From Limosilactobacillus difficilis (GTDB lineage: Bacteria > Bacillota > Bacilli > Lactobacillales > Lactobacillaceae): a stretch of DNA of 58,916 nt. A program made the translations under genes and the position numbers. Position 1 is the stretch's first letter. Each line of letters opens with the position of its first letter. The stretch covers positions 1 through 58,916 of the forward strand of contig NZ_CANDNU010000008.1 of the NCBI RefSeq assembly GCF_947387495.1, read 5' to 3'. Below are positions 7,742 to 17,036 of the stretch, one piece after another. The notes under the pieces were generated by a model. That model saw only the letters and a list, made by a program, of their open reading frames with translations. It had not been told where the DNA came from and ran no database searches.

Positions 7742-8506
7742 CTAAATCAAATGAACCCCTTTGTCAACATAGATCACATCACCGACTACTCCGGTGGAAA
7801 GATCGCTCATCAAGAAGGCGCAAGTGCCACCAATTTCCGGCAGGGTCACCGACTGATCGTCAACCGTCCGGGACTTGGACATCTTCAGCAGGTCAGCATG
7901 GCCGCTAATGCCGGTCACGGCGAGAGTCTTCATTGCCCCGGCAGAGATCGCGTTGACCCGGACCCCGAATTCACCCATGTCACGAGCGAGGTAACGGACG
8001 TTCGCTTCCAGGGCCGCCTTGGCAACCCCCATCACGTTGTAACTTGGAATAGCCCGTTCGGAGCCGAAGTAGGTCAGGGTCACGATACTAGCGGGACGCT
8101 TCAACAAGTCGAGCTGGTGAGCCGCTTTGGCAACCGCCAGCAGCGAATATGCGGAGACGTCCTGGGCGAGAGCGTAGCCATCCCGGGTCGTATCGAGAAT
8201 CGAACCAGCCAGTTCCTCCTTGCGGGCGTAGGCGATGGCGTGAACGAGCCCGTCCAGCTGACCAAAGCGCTCCTTGATCGTCGTGAAGGCCCGGTTGATG
8301 CTCTCGTCGCTGGCCACGTCGCATTCGATCAGCCGCTGATCATCCTCGGCCAGGCGGGCAACGCTCTTTTTCATCCGTTCATTCTGGTAAGTATAGATAA
8401 TCGTTGCACCCTGCTTGGCCATTTCTTGGGCACATCCCCAGGCGATGGAGCGCTTGTTGGCAACCCCCATTACCAGGATTTTCTTATCTGCTAAAATTCC
8501 TTCCAT
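7742..8506 (-). CDS. fabI: Enoyl-ACP reductase FabI
   Basis: A 254-residue NADH-type enoyl-ACP reductase of the SDR fold. It performs the last step of each fatty-acid elongation round. The cofactor region reads KKILVMGVANKRSIAWG, and the active site has the Tyr-x6-Lys pattern within SYNVMGVAK, preceded by TYFGSERAIP. The start is the ATG at 8506, with AAAGGAG six bases ahead; in-frame sequence further upstream lies in accA. It is the last gene of the operon and no fabK is seen here, so FabI is probably the sole enoyl reductase of this cluster. Confidence 0.94.
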   Translation of the reverse strand: MEGILADKKILVMGVANKRSIAWGCAQEMAKQGATIIYTYQNERMKKSVARLAEDDQRLIECDVASDESINRAFTTIKERFGQLDGLVHAIAYARKEELAGSILDTTRDGYALAQDVSAYSLLAVAKAAHQLDLLKRPASIVTLTYFGSERAIPSYNVMGVAKAALEANVRYLARDMGEFGVRVNAISAGAMKTLAVTGISGHADLLKMSKSRTVDDQSVTLPEIGGTCAFLMSDLSTGVVGDVIYVDKGVHLI

Positions 8507-8517
8507 GATTAGCTCCT

Positions 8518-9291
8518 TTAAAATTTTCGATATCGTTGTCGGCGGGCTGCTAGTAGCTCCGCCGGTGTTTGCGAACACAACTTGTCCAGCTGGGGCTGCA
8601 AAACCGCATCGATGGCTGCCAGCACTGCCCGGTGGTCGTCTGGCTCGTCGATGATCCCTTCGATCACCCGCTGTTTCAGCAATTGTTTGGGCGTCAGCTG
8701 CATCAATTCAGCCGCTTCGTCCGCCCGCCGGCTGTCTTTCCAAAGGATCGAAGCAAAACCTTCCGGCGACAAAATGGAATAGGTACTCTTGGCCATCATC
8801 CACACCTGGTCACCACAGGCTAGGGCCAAAGCCCCGCCACTGCCGCCTTCACCGTAAATCACCGTGATGATCGGTGTCGGCAATTGGGCGATCTGCAGGA
8901 GGTTGGCCGCGATTGCGGCTCCCTGTCCGTTCTCTTCGGCTCTCTGTCCCGGATAGGCCCCCGGTGTGTCGACAAAAAAGATGACCGGCCGCTGGAATTT
9001 GGCCGCCTGTTTAGCGAGGCGCAGCGCCTTACGATAACCGCCCGGTGTCGGGCAGCCAAAATGGGTTGCCAGCCGGTCCTTGACGTCTGCTCCCCGGTCG
9101 GTGCCAATCACTGTCACTGGCCGTTGATGGAAGAAGGCCAGACCGCCGACGATGGCCGGGTCGTCACTGCCCGCATGATCACCATGCAGTTCAATAAAAT
9201 GATCGAATAATTGCTGGGTAATTTCGGCCATGGTAATCTTCTGCGTACTCCGGGCCGCAGCGACGATCGCTCCCGCGTCTTCCTTAGTCAT
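8518..9291 (-). CDS. accA: Acetyl-CoA carboxylase carboxyltransferase alpha subunit
   Basis: A 257-residue AccA. With AccD it transfers the carboxyl group from biotin to acetyl-CoA, giving malonyl-CoA. Family features are ELHGDHAGSDDPAIVGG near 43-59, TPGGYRKALRLAKQA, FVDTPGAYPG and the oxyanion region GEGGSGGALALACGD. The chosen ATG has GGAGG eight bases upstream and overlaps the accD stop by 8 bases, so translation is probably coupled and keeps the two subunits in balance. Confidence 0.94.
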   Translation of the reverse strand: MTKEDAGAIVAAARSTQKITMAEITQQLFDHFIELHGDHAGSDDPAIVGGLAFFHQRPVTVIGTDRGADVKDRLATHFGCPTPGGYRKALRLAKQAAKFQRPVIFFVDTPGAYPGQRAEENGQGAAIAANLLQIAQLPTPIITVIYGEGGSGGALALACGDQVWMMAKSTYSILSPEGFASILWKDSRRADEAAELMQLTPKQLLKQRVIEGIIDEPDDHRAVLAAIDAVLQPQLDKLCSQTPAELLAARRQRYRKF

Positions 9292-10132
9292 GCTGCCCAC
9301 CTCCGTATTGCAATAATTGCCAGATGGTTGTTTTTTCATCCTGTCGGCGGACGATGCGGTCGACAAAGCCGTGCCTCAACAGGTTCTCGGCATCCTGCAA
9401 ATCCGCCGGAATCTTCTGGTGAATCGTCTGCTCGATCACCCGTCGCCCGGCAAAACCGACCAGGGCGTGCGGTTCAGCGAGGGTGATATCCCCCTGCATG
9501 GCGAAACTAGCGGTGACTCCGCCCGTCGTCGGGTCGGTCAGGATCACCAGGTAGAGCAACCCCGCGGCCGCGTGCTGGGCCACAGCGTTGCTGATCTTGG
9601 CCATCTGCATCAGCGAATTAATTCCTTCCTGCATTCGGGCCCCACCCGAAGCAGTGCAGAGGACCACCGGCAACCGCTCTTGCGTCGCTCGTTCGAACAG
9701 CCGGGTGATCTTCTCGCCAGTGGCGGTTCCTAGCGAACCCATAATGAAGGTCGGGTCCATAATTCCCAGGGCAAAGTGTTGGCCGCGGATCCGAGCCCGT
9801 CCCGTCAGGACTGCGTCGTTCAAACCCGTTTTTCCCTGAGCCTGTTTGAGCTTAGCCGGGTACCCGGGAAAGTTCAGCGGATCGTTGCTTGACAGCTCGG
9901 AATCCTGTTCGTCAAAATCGTCGACCAGCCAACCGAGGCGTTGACGGGCGCTGATTCGAAAGCCGTAATGACAGTGTGGGCAGGTAGCGTACTGGTCGAA
10001 TTCCTTGGTCAGAATCGTTGTCCCACACTTGGGGCACTTGCGCCATAAGTCACTGGGCACCTTCGCATCGGCCTGGCGGTCCGACTTGATGTGGTTGGCC
10101 GTCAATGTTTTAAGACGTTTGTACAGCTGCAT
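9284..10132 (-). CDS. accD: Acetyl-CoA carboxylase carboxyltransferase beta subunit
   Basis: A 282-residue AccD. The N-terminal zinc ribbon is plain (CPKC near 33-36 and CPHC near 52-55). The crotonase-like carboxyltransferase core follows, with FIMGSLGTATGEKI, ASGGARMQEG and DPTTGGVTASFA. It partners AccA. The first 23 bases overlap accC. Its place inside the fab operon identifies it as the housekeeping malonyl-CoA enzyme. Confidence 0.94.
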   Translation of the reverse strand: MQLYKRLKTLTANHIKSDRQADAKVPSDLWRKCPKCGTTILTKEFDQYATCPHCHYGFRISARQRLGWLVDDFDEQDSELSSNDPLNFPGYPAKLKQAQGKTGLNDAVLTGRARIRGQHFALGIMDPTFIMGSLGTATGEKITRLFERATQERLPVVLCTASGGARMQEGINSLMQMAKISNAVAQHAAAGLLYLVILTDPTTGGVTASFAMQGDITLAEPHALVGFAGRRVIEQTIHQKIPADLQDAENLLRHGFVDRIVRRQDEKTTIWQLLQYGGGQHD

Positions 10133-11504
10133 GTCGTTGTTGCACCCCTTTCCGCCACCGTGGCAGGAATGACCGTTCCAAGTAGGCCGTCGTAAAGCGG
10201 CCGCTCAAAAACTGCGGGTCATTCAAAATTGCCAGGTGGAAATTCTGATTCGTCTGGATTCCGACGATCACCATCTCGTTTAAGAGCCGCTTCAACTTCT
10301 GGACGGCTTCCTCACGATTGTGACCATAGGCAATCACCTTAGCAATCATCGAATCATAAAATGGCGTCACCTGCGTGCCCGGGTAAAGGGCGGTGTCGAT
10401 CCGCATCCCCAGGTTGCCCACCGGCAGGTAGAGGTAATTGACTTTCCCCGTCGACGGCATGAAGTTGCGGGCCGGGTCCTCAGCGTTGATCCGACATTCG
10501 ATTGCCACGCCACGGAGCTGGACGTCCTCCTGTTTAAAAGGCAGTGGTTCGCCCGCGGCAACTTTGAGCTGGGCCTTCACCAGGTCGATTCCCGTCACCA
10601 TCTCGGTCACAGTGTGTTCAACCTGAATCCGGGTGTTCATCTCCATGAAATAGAAATGGTGCTGCTTGTCCATCAAAAATTCCAGCGTGCCGGTGTTGAC
10701 ATAGTCGATCGCGTTGACCGCCTTGATGGCCAGCTGGCCGAGGTGCCGGCGCTCATCAGCAGTAACCAGTGAACACGGACTTTCTTCCAGTACCTTCTGC
10801 CGGCTTCGCTGGAGGGAGCAATCCCGCTCCGGGAAGTAAACCGCATGGCCCTGCGAATCACGGAAGACCTGCACTTCGATGTGCTTGACATCCGTCATAA
10901 TCTTTTCGAGATACATCCGGTCATCGTTAAAGGACAACCGGGCTTCGGCCTGGGCATCGCTGAAGGCCTGGGACATCTGATTTGCCGAGTTAACCCGCCG
11001 AATTCCCTTCCCACCGCCACCAGCGGCTGCCTTCAGCAGCACCGGGTAGCCAATCTCGGCTGCCAGACGATCGGCATCCTGGTAAGTGCGGATGTAACCG
11101 TCGCTGCCGGGAATCACCGGCACCCCGCTGCGTTTCATCTGCTCGCGGGCGTGTTCCTTGTTGCCCATCATGTCGATCGTTGCGGCACGCGGGCCGATAA
11201 AGGTGATCCCGCACTCCTCGCACATTTCTGCGAACTCGGCATTTTCCGACAAGAAGCCGAAACCCGGGTGGATTGCCTGGGCACCGGTACCGACCGCCGC
11301 CGCGAGGATGTTCTTTATGTTCAAATACGAATCCTGGGGCCGGGCCGTCCCGACGCAGACTGCTTCGTCAGCTAACTGGACGTGGAGACTCTCCCGGTCC
11401 GCCGTGGAATAAATGGCCACCGACTTGATGCCCAGTTCGCGAAGGGAGCGAATGATCCGGACGGCAATCTCACCGCGGTTAGCCACTAAAACCTTCGAAA
11501 ACAT
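10110..11504 (-). CDS. accC: Biotin carboxylase of the fatty-acid operon
   Basis: A 464-residue biotin carboxylase. It starts MFSKVLVANRGEIAVRIIRS and contains LLKAAAGGGGKGIRRV (ATP loop), MEMNTRIQVEHTVTEM (catalytic and metal region) and IECRINAEDP. It carboxylates AccB with ATP and bicarbonate. It is a paralogue of the pxp-locus biotin carboxylase, with a longer C-terminus. It sits between fabZ and accD in the usual Lactobacillales order. Confidence 0.94.
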   Translation of the reverse strand: MFSKVLVANRGEIAVRIIRSLRELGIKSVAIYSTADRESLHVQLADEAVCVGTARPQDSYLNIKNILAAAVGTGAQAIHPGFGFLSENAEFAEMCEECGITFIGPRAATIDMMGNKEHAREQMKRSGVPVIPGSDGYIRTYQDADRLAAEIGYPVLLKAAAGGGGKGIRRVNSANQMSQAFSDAQAEARLSFNDDRMYLEKIMTDVKHIEVQVFRDSQGHAVYFPERDCSLQRSRQKVLEESPCSLVTADERRHLGQLAIKAVNAIDYVNTGTLEFLMDKQHHFYFMEMNTRIQVEHTVTEMVTGIDLVKAQLKVAAGEPLPFKQEDVQLRGVAIECRINAEDPARNFMPSTGKVNYLYLPVGNLGMRIDTALYPGTQVTPFYDSMIAKVIAYGHNREEAVQKLKRLLNEMVIVGIQTNQNFHLAILNDPQFLSGRFTTAYLERSFLPRWRKGVQQRHAAVQTS

Positions 11505-11513
11505 CTATCTCAC

Positions 11514-11951
11514 CTAGCCAATCATAAAGGTTAATTCGGCCGTGCACGCTTTCTTGCCGTCGACCGTTGCAACACCCTTGCCTTCCCCGATGTGACCGCG
11601 AATCTTCGTCATGTGCACTTCGAGCCGCATTGTGTCACCGGGACGCACGACCTTGCGAAATTCAGCGGAGTGAATCCCGCCAAAGTAGGTCGTCTTCCCT
11701 TTAAATTCCGGCTGTGATAAGAGGGCTACCGCCCCCGTCTGAGCCAGAGATTCGACAATCAAGGCTCCCGGCAAAACTGGGTTCTCCGGGAAGTGACCGT
11801 TGAAAACCTCTTCGTGGATCGTGACATTGCGCCGGGCCACTGCCATCTGCCCGGGAACCAGTTCGTCAACCCGGTCAATCAACAGCATCGGGTAACGGTG
11901 GGGAATAATCTTTTGGATCTGAGTAGAATCTAAGTTGACTTTGGCCATCAT
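11514..11951 (-). CDS. fabZ: 3-hydroxyacyl-ACP dehydratase FabZ (downstream copy)
   Basis: A 145-residue hot-dog dehydratase. The family motif IPHRYPMLLIDRVDEL is at 16-31. The active site is in NGHFPENPVLPGALIVESLA, with the catalytic His in GHFP and Glu in VES. Its ATG overlaps the accB stop (TAATG); the second ATG, one codon on, has better ribosome spacing. It removes water from 3-hydroxyacyl-ACP. A second fabZ begins the operon, and one of the two might also isomerise the decenoyl intermediate for unsaturated fatty acids; sequence alone does not show which. Confidence 0.92.
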   Translation of the reverse strand: MMAKVNLDSTQIQKIIPHRYPMLLIDRVDELVPGQMAVARRNVTIHEEVFNGHFPENPVLPGALIVESLAQTGAVALLSQPEFKGKTTYFGGIHSAEFRKVVRPGDTMRLEVHMTKIRGHIGEGKGVATVDGKKACTAELTFMIG

Positions 11952-12391
11952 TAATCCTCCTTAATCATGACGATCGGCTGGTCGAATTCGACCAGGTCGC
12001 CGTTTTCAACCTTGATCGACGCGACCGTACCGCTGCAGGTGCTCTTGACTTCCGTCAGCATCTTCATCGCTTCGATGACACAGACGACGTCCCCTTCCTG
12101 CACGTGATCGCCAACCTTCACATAGGCTGGTTCCTTCGGCTTGGGCTGCAGGTAGACGGTCCCGACCAGCGGTGCCTTGACCGCCTTGTTACTGCTATTG
12201 GTAGTTGTCAGGTGGTGTGGTGCGGCGGTCGCTGTCGCAGCAGCCGGCGCGCGCCCTTGCCCTTGGGTTACCGGCGTTGCTTCCTGATTCTTGCTCAGGT
12301 AGAGGTGAAAATCCTGGTCATCGATCTTAAGTTCACGGGTCGATGACTGCTCAAACTGGTTCATCAATTTTTGCACATCGCTGAATTCCAA
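11951..12391 (-). CDS. accB: Biotin carboxyl carrier protein of acetyl-CoA carboxylase
   Basis: A 146-residue carrier. I chose the TTG at 12391 (LEFSDVQKLMNQF) because TGGAGGT lies six bases upstream; that ribosome site overlaps the fabF stop. The N-terminal part is followed by an Ala/Thr-rich linker. The C-terminal biotinyl domain carries the canonical attachment site VIEAMKML with Lys near residue 111. It is biotinylated by BirA and passes carboxyl groups from AccC to AccA/AccD. Confidence 0.93.
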   Translation of the reverse strand: MEFSDVQKLMNQFEQSSTRELKIDDQDFHLYLSKNQEATPVTQGQGRAPAAATATAAPHHLTTTNSSNKAVKAPLVGTVYLQPKPKEPAYVKVGDHVQEGDVVCVIEAMKMLTEVKSTCSGTVASIKVENGDLVEFDQPIVMIKED

Positions 12392-12395
12392 GAGA

Positions 12396-13625
12396 TTACC
12401 TCCATTTCTTAAATGCCAAGACGGCGTTGTGACCGCCGAAGCCAAAGGAATTGCTCAAAGCGTATTCGACCGCGGTGTTCTGGTTGGCCGCGTTAACCAG
12501 GTTGACCCGGCACTCCGGATCCTGCTGATCGCAGCCGACGTTGATCGGCAACTGCCCCTTCTCCAGGGCGGCCACTGTGATAACCGCTTCGATGGCCCCC
12601 GCTGCGCCAAGCAGGTGACCGGTCATCCCCTTGGTCGAGCTGACCAGCACGTCGCTGTCTTCACCAAAGACCGTGTTGATTGCGAGGGATTCGCCGCTGT
12701 CGTTGGCGTGGGTTGCTGTCCCGTGGGCGTTGATGTAGCCGACCTGGTCTGGTTGAATGCCAGCTTCGTCGATGGCTGCTTGCATCGCCCGGGCCGCGCC
12801 CTTGCCGGTCGGATCCGGTGAAGTGATGTGGTAGGCATCACCGGTAGCCCCGTAACCGACTACTTCGCCGAGGATCTTAGCACCACGCGCCTGGGCGTGG
12901 TTGAGGCTTTCGAGGATCACCGTCCCGGCTCCTTCGCCAAGCACGAAACCGTTGCGATCCTTGTCAAAGGGCCGGGAAGCTTTCAGCGGGTCTTCGGTGG
13001 TCGACAGGGCTTTGAGGGCCGCGAAACCAGCGATCCCGATTTCGTTGACTGAGGCTTCGGCGCCCCCGGCGATGATCGCCTCTGCTTCACCCGCCTTTAT
13101 CTTGCGGAAGGCCTCGCCGATACTATTGGTCCCGGTAGCACACGCCGTCACCATCGCGGTGCAGACGTTCTGGGCGTTGGCCCGGATGGCGATGTTGCCG
13201 GCCGCCATGTTGGCGATAGCCATCGGCACGAACATCGGCGACACCCGCTTCGGTCCCTTGTCGTGCATCTTGATAATCTGTTCCTGAATGGTGGTCAGCC
13301 CGCCGATTCCAGAACCGAAGATCACGCCCAGGTCTTCGGGTTTGGTGTTGTCTTCGTTGATTCCCGCCATTTCCAGGGCCTGGACCGCCGTCTGGACGGC
13401 GTATTGTGAATAGAGGTCCATCCGGCGAGCACTCTTCTTGCCAACGACCGCCTGGGGGTCGAAGTCGTCGATTTCCCCGGCAACGGTGATGCCGGTCTCG
13501 GCAGCGTCAAACTTGCTGATCGGTTTGATGCCGACTTTACCGGCGAGGGTGTTGTTGACAAAAGCCTCCAAACCGTTTCCGTTGGGGGCAATTGCACCCA
13601 TCCCAGTAATTACAACTCTTGTCAT
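12396..13625 (-). CDS. fabF: Beta-ketoacyl-ACP synthase II
   Basis: A 409-residue condensing enzyme. It starts MTRVVITGMGAIAPNGNG. The catalytic triad is visible: Cys in VTACATGTNSIG, His in NAHGTATHANDS and His in STKGMTGHLLGAAG. The C-terminal NSFGFGGHNAVL is also typical. It extends acyl-ACP with malonyl-ACP in the cytoplasm. It lies 11 bases after fabG. Confidence 0.95.
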   Translation of the reverse strand: MTRVVITGMGAIAPNGNGLEAFVNNTLAGKVGIKPISKFDAAETGITVAGEIDDFDPQAVVGKKSARRMDLYSQYAVQTAVQALEMAGINEDNTKPEDLGVIFGSGIGGLTTIQEQIIKMHDKGPKRVSPMFVPMAIANMAAGNIAIRANAQNVCTAMVTACATGTNSIGEAFRKIKAGEAEAIIAGGAEASVNEIGIAGFAALKALSTTEDPLKASRPFDKDRNGFVLGEGAGTVILESLNHAQARGAKILGEVVGYGATGDAYHITSPDPTGKGAARAMQAAIDEAGIQPDQVGYINAHGTATHANDSGESLAINTVFGEDSDVLVSSTKGMTGHLLGAAGAIEAVITVAALEKGQLPINVGCDQQDPECRVNLVNAANQNTAVEYALSNSFGFGGHNAVLAFKKWR

Positions 13626-13636
13626 CTGAATTCCTC

Positions 13637-14371
13637 CTAAATTGTCATCCCACCGTCGACCACAATAGTTTGGCCGGTGATGTAGTCATTCTGGGCCAGG
13701 AAAACTGCCGTTTGGGCGACCTCTGCCGGTTGGCCCAGCCGTTGCAGTGGAATCTGGCTGATAATTTGCTTTTTGTTGCACTCAGACAAGGCGTTCGTCA
13801 TATCGCTGGCGATCATTCCCGGCGCGATCGCATTGCAGCGGATCCCCCGGAGAGCCCCTTCGCGCGCCACCGTCTTGGTCAGCCCGATCAGGCCAGCCTT
13901 GCTAGCGGCGTAGTTTGCCTGGCCGATGTTGCCGTGCAAGCCGACAACACTGGCCAAGTTGATGATCACGCCGCGCCGTTGCTTGTACATCTTCTTCAAA
14001 AGCGCCTTGGTTAACAGAAAGGGTCCCCGCAGGTTAACCGCCAGCAAATCATCAAAGGCGGCCGCTTTCATCCCGATCATCAGCTGGTCCTTGGTGATCC
14101 CCGCGTTGTTGACGAGGATGTCGACCTGGCCGTAAAGCTGCCAGGCCTGCTTGGCTAGCTGGGCAACATCGGCGGGTTGCGCCATGTCAGCCGGCAGGTA
14201 GTGAAAATCCCCGCCGATCTGCTGGAGTTCTTCGCTAAGAGCAGCTGGCAATTCCTCGTGACGCCCGTTTAAGATCACCCGGCAACCGGCTGCCAGAAAG
14301 GCTTTCGCCGTCGCCGCCCCGATTCCCCGGGAACTGCCCGTAATCAAAACAACTTTGTCTGCTAACTCCAT
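13637..14371 (-). CDS. fabG: 3-oxoacyl-ACP reductase
   Basis: A 244-residue SDR. The cofactor loop is TGSSRGIGAATAK (11-23), followed by NNAGITKDQL. The catalytic set is Ser in NLASVVGLHGN with YAASKAGLIG (Tyr-x3-Lys), and it ends GQTIVVDGGMTI. It reduces 3-oxoacyl-ACP with NADPH. Its start overlaps the fabD end by 10 bases. Confidence 0.94.
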   Translation of the reverse strand: MELADKVVLITGSSRGIGAATAKAFLAAGCRVILNGRHEELPAALSEELQQIGGDFHYLPADMAQPADVAQLAKQAWQLYGQVDILVNNAGITKDQLMIGMKAAAFDDLLAVNLRGPFLLTKALLKKMYKQRRGVIINLASVVGLHGNIGQANYAASKAGLIGLTKTVAREGALRGIRCNAIAPGMIASDMTNALSECNKKQIISQIPLQRLGQPAEVAQTAVFLAQNDYITGQTIVVDGGMTI

Positions 14372-15294
14372 GCTTGGTGCTCCTTTACATACTTTTCGTA
14401 GTCTTTCAGCTTGCTGATGTGCACGTGAACCGCGTCCGGGGCCACCTGCTTGGCAAAGCGGGTCAAGGTCTTGCCCGGCCCGATCTCCAGAGTGGCGTCG
14501 ACCCCTTGCTGGTCCATCATGTACTGCAGGTCTTCCCCGAAATGGGTCGGCACTGCTAGCTGGCGTTCCATCACCGGTACCAGGTCATCAGCCGTAAAAG
14601 GCGCCACCAGGGTGTTGGAAATCACCGGCACTTTCGGTTCGGCGAAGTGGACCGTCCGCAAGCGTTCGTGCATCTTCTCCCGCGCCTGGTTAAACAAGGG
14701 AGTGTGGAAAGCTCCGCTCACCCGCAAAATCACCACCCGCTTGGCCGCCTGCTGGTCCTTGAGCTCTGCGGCTAGTGCTCGAATCTGGTCGCTGACCCCA
14801 CCGATCACCAATTGCCGGGGCGAATTGTAGTTGGCTACCCAGGCCTGGTCATACTTGGCCAGCAGTTCTTTGACGATTGACAGCTCCGGATCGACCACCG
14901 CGACCATCGCACTGGCGACCCGATCAGCATCGTCCTGCATGTATTGTCCCCGGTCGGCCAAGAGCGGCAGTCCTTCCGCAACGGAAAGAGCCCCGCTAGC
15001 CATCAACGCGCCATATTCACCCAGTGAGAGGCCAGCCATCGCGGCCACCGGCATCTTCGGCAGGTCCCGCTGCAGCATCCGGTAGATCCCGTAGCTGACG
15101 GCAACCAGCGCCGGCTGCACGTTCTTGGTTTTATTCAATTCGCCATGCTCGCTCGCCATGATGGCGGCCAAATCAAGATGACTGTCTTCACTGCCGGCCG
15201 AAATTAGCTCTGAAAAAAGGGGATCAGACATAAAATCCAATCCCATTCCTGGCTTTTGCGACCCCTGGCCGCTGAATAAAATTCCTAATTGCAT
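14362..15294 (-). CDS. fabD: Malonyl-CoA-ACP transacylase
   Basis: A 310-residue FabD. The N-terminus LGILFSGQGSQKPGMG is a hallmark. The nucleophile serine is in AGLSLGEYGAL near residue 91, the active-site His is in SGAFHTPLF, and a second pocket lies at LEIGPGKTLT. It loads malonyl groups onto AcpP. The start codon directly abuts the acpP stop. Confidence 0.94.
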   Translation of the reverse strand: MQLGILFSGQGSQKPGMGLDFMSDPLFSELISAGSEDSHLDLAAIMASEHGELNKTKNVQPALVAVSYGIYRMLQRDLPKMPVAAMAGLSLGEYGALMASGALSVAEGLPLLADRGQYMQDDADRVASAMVAVVDPELSIVKELLAKYDQAWVANYNSPRQLVIGGVSDQIRALAAELKDQQAAKRVVILRVSGAFHTPLFNQAREKMHERLRTVHFAEPKVPVISNTLVAPFTADDLVPVMERQLAVPTHFGEDLQYMMDQQGVDATLEIGPGKTLTRFAKQVAPDAVHVHISKLKDYEKYVKEHQAWS

Positions 15295-15549
15295 TTACTT
15301 AGCGGCATCCTTGGCCTTGAGCTGCTGGTCAACCAGGTCGACCACATCGGCGATCGTCGTGGCGGTTTCGTCACTGTCCAGCTCGATGTCGTACTTGTCT
15401 TCCAGCTCGTTCATAATTTCAAAAACGTCAAGACTATCAGCATCAAGGTCATCGTGAATGTTGGCATCCATTGTAATCTTGTCAGCATCCACGTCGAGTT
15501 CGTCAACCGTAATCTGCTTTACGTCGTTAAAAATCTGTTCTTTAGTCAT
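15295..15549 (-). CDS. acpP: Acyl carrier protein
   Basis: An 84-residue acidic carrier protein with the phosphopantetheine site DLDADSLDVFEIM (Ser near residue 37). The start is the ATG at 15549 with AAGAGGAG eight bases upstream; longer in-frame sequence falls inside fabH. It carries growing chains for the surrounding Fab enzymes. Genes immediately upstream and downstream are fabH and fabD. Confidence 0.95.
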   Translation of the reverse strand: MTKEQIFNDVKQITVDELDVDADKITMDANIHDDLDADSLDVFEIMNELEDKYDIELDSDETATTIADVVDLVDQQLKAKDAAK

Positions 15550-15575
15550 TGTTAAACTCCTCTTTCTTAATAAAG

Positions 15576-16544
15576 CTAGTATTTGAGAATCATCGTGGCG
15601 GTAGTCAGGCCGCCGCCAAAACCCGCCAGAGCGATGATGTCGCCGCGGTGGATAATCCCCCGGGCCGCACATTCTGCCAGCAGAATCGCCTCGCTGGCTG
15701 CCGAAGTGTTGCCGTATTCGTCGATGTTAAGCGGGAACTTCGCCAGCGGCTGGCCCAATCGTTTGGCCACCTGTTTGATAATGCGGGCGTTGGCCTGGTG
15801 TAGTAAAAAGGCACCAATTTGGTCTAAGGTCACGCCGGCCTGCTCCGCAGCTGCCCGAATCGAACGGGGAACTTGGTGCGTGGCAAAGGTGTAGACCCCC
15901 CGCCCATCCATCGCAAAGGGTGTTAAGCCCGTCAACGGATGGGGAAAGGCCGTGTTCGCTATAGTATGACCGGCCACAATCTTGTCGCTCAGCTCGCCAA
16001 AGGTGTTCAGCTGCTGGGCCAGAACCGTCCCTTGCCGACTCGGTCCCAGCAGGACTCCCCCGGCGCCGTCGCCGAAGAGGACGGCGGTGCTGCGATCATG
16101 CCAGTCGACCAGCTTGGATAATACTTCGCTGCCGATCACCATGGCATGCTCATAACCTGGCAGCTGCAACATCCCAGCGGCCACCGTCAAGGCGTAGACA
16201 AAGCCAGAACAGGCCGCCGACAGGTCAAAGCAGGCCGCATTGCTTGCTCCGATCTGGCCCTGAACGATCGCTGCCGTCGAAGGGGTGTAGGCATCCGGAG
16301 ACATGGTTGCCACAATGATTAAATCAAGCTGATCCGCACTCCAACCACTCTGGCGAAGCAATTGCCGTGCCACCCTGCTTGCCAGCACAGACGTGTTTTC
16401 TCCCTGGCTGATATGGCGTCGCTTTATGCCGGTCCGTGACCGAATCCATTCATCCGACGTATCCATCAGCCGACTGAGTTGGTCATTTGTGACTACCCGT
16501 TGGGGCACCGCCAGCGCTGTTTCTACTATTTGCCAGTTCTTCAC
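15576..16544 (-). CDS. fabH: Beta-ketoacyl-ACP synthase III
   Basis: A 322-residue initiating condensing enzyme. The chosen start is a GTG (then KNWQIVETALAVPQRVVTND), which fits FabH length and has AGGGA about nine bases ahead; an ATG 11 codons upstream would run into fabT. The catalytic residues are Cys in DLSAACSGFVYAL, His in LLHQANARI and Asn in NIDEYGNTSAAS. It condenses acetyl-CoA with malonyl-ACP to begin chains. Confidence 0.93.
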   Translation of the reverse strand: MKNWQIVETALAVPQRVVTNDQLSRLMDTSDEWIRSRTGIKRRHISQGENTSVLASRVARQLLRQSGWSADQLDLIIVATMSPDAYTPSTAAIVQGQIGASNAACFDLSAACSGFVYALTVAAGMLQLPGYEHAMVIGSEVLSKLVDWHDRSTAVLFGDGAGGVLLGPSRQGTVLAQQLNTFGELSDKIVAGHTIANTAFPHPLTGLTPFAMDGRGVYTFATHQVPRSIRAAAEQAGVTLDQIGAFLLHQANARIIKQVAKRLGQPLAKFPLNIDEYGNTSAASEAILLAECAARGIIHRGDIIALAGFGGGLTTATMILKY

Positions 16545-16563
16545 AACCCATCGTTCCCTATCG

Positions 16564-17004
16564 TTAAATGTGTTCATCTAGGAAGTCTTCCAAGTTATGC
16601 AAGGCTTTATGAATGACTCCTAGTTCTTCTTTGTTCATACCCTTCAAAAAACTTTTGACCATCATATTGTGGAAAGCGCGGTGGGCCCGGTACAGAACCC
16701 GGCCCTTATTGGTCAGGTAGAGGCGGATTACCCGACGATCACCTTCGTCGCGTTTCCGGTAGACATAGCCCTTTCGCGTCAGCCGGTCAGTCATCGTTGT
16801 CATGGTGCCCGGCGTCAGATGCAGCTTTTGTGCTACTTGCGACAGGGTCTGGTGGTCATACATTGTAATGGCATCGATGGCATGAAATTCTTTAATCGTC
16901 AGGTCACTAAACGTGCTCTTCCGCAACTCCTTTTCTTCCACCCACAAAATGCCATTGTAAACTTTGATTAGTGCGCGATTGATTTTAAGATAGTCATCCG
17001 CCAT
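16564..17004 (-). CDS. fabT: MarR-family fatty-acid repressor FabT
   Basis: A 146-residue MarR protein with the winged helix near residues 50-95 (QTLSQVAQKLHLTPGTMTTM, then RLTRKGYVYRKRDEGDRRVI). In streptococci and lactic acid bacteria FabT uses acyl-ACP as co-repressor to shut down fab genes. The location inside the fab operon, between fabZ and fabH, is the standard one. A perfect palindrome of the FabT type lies just upstream (17037-17052) and more boxes cover the operon promoter, so self-regulation is likely. The ATG has AAGGGG nine bases ahead. Confidence 0.92.
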   Translation of the reverse strand: MADDYLKINRALIKVYNGILWVEEKELRKSTFSDLTIKEFHAIDAITMYDHQTLSQVAQKLHLTPGTMTTMTDRLTRKGYVYRKRDEGDRRVIRLYLTNKGRVLYRAHRAFHNMMVKSFLKGMNKEELGVIHKALHNLEDFLDEHI

Positions 17005-17036
17005 AATGTATTCCCCTTTTTATTTAGTGTTCAAAA

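Noticed and set aside
9284-9366. Longer accA start reaching 9366
   Set aside because: The added residues overlap accD, have no AccA similarity, and a good ribosome site lies before the ATG at 9291.
15549-15672. Longer acpP start reaching 15672
   Set aside because: The extra 41 residues fall inside fabH and do not resemble an acyl carrier protein. AAGAGGAG precedes the ATG at 15549.
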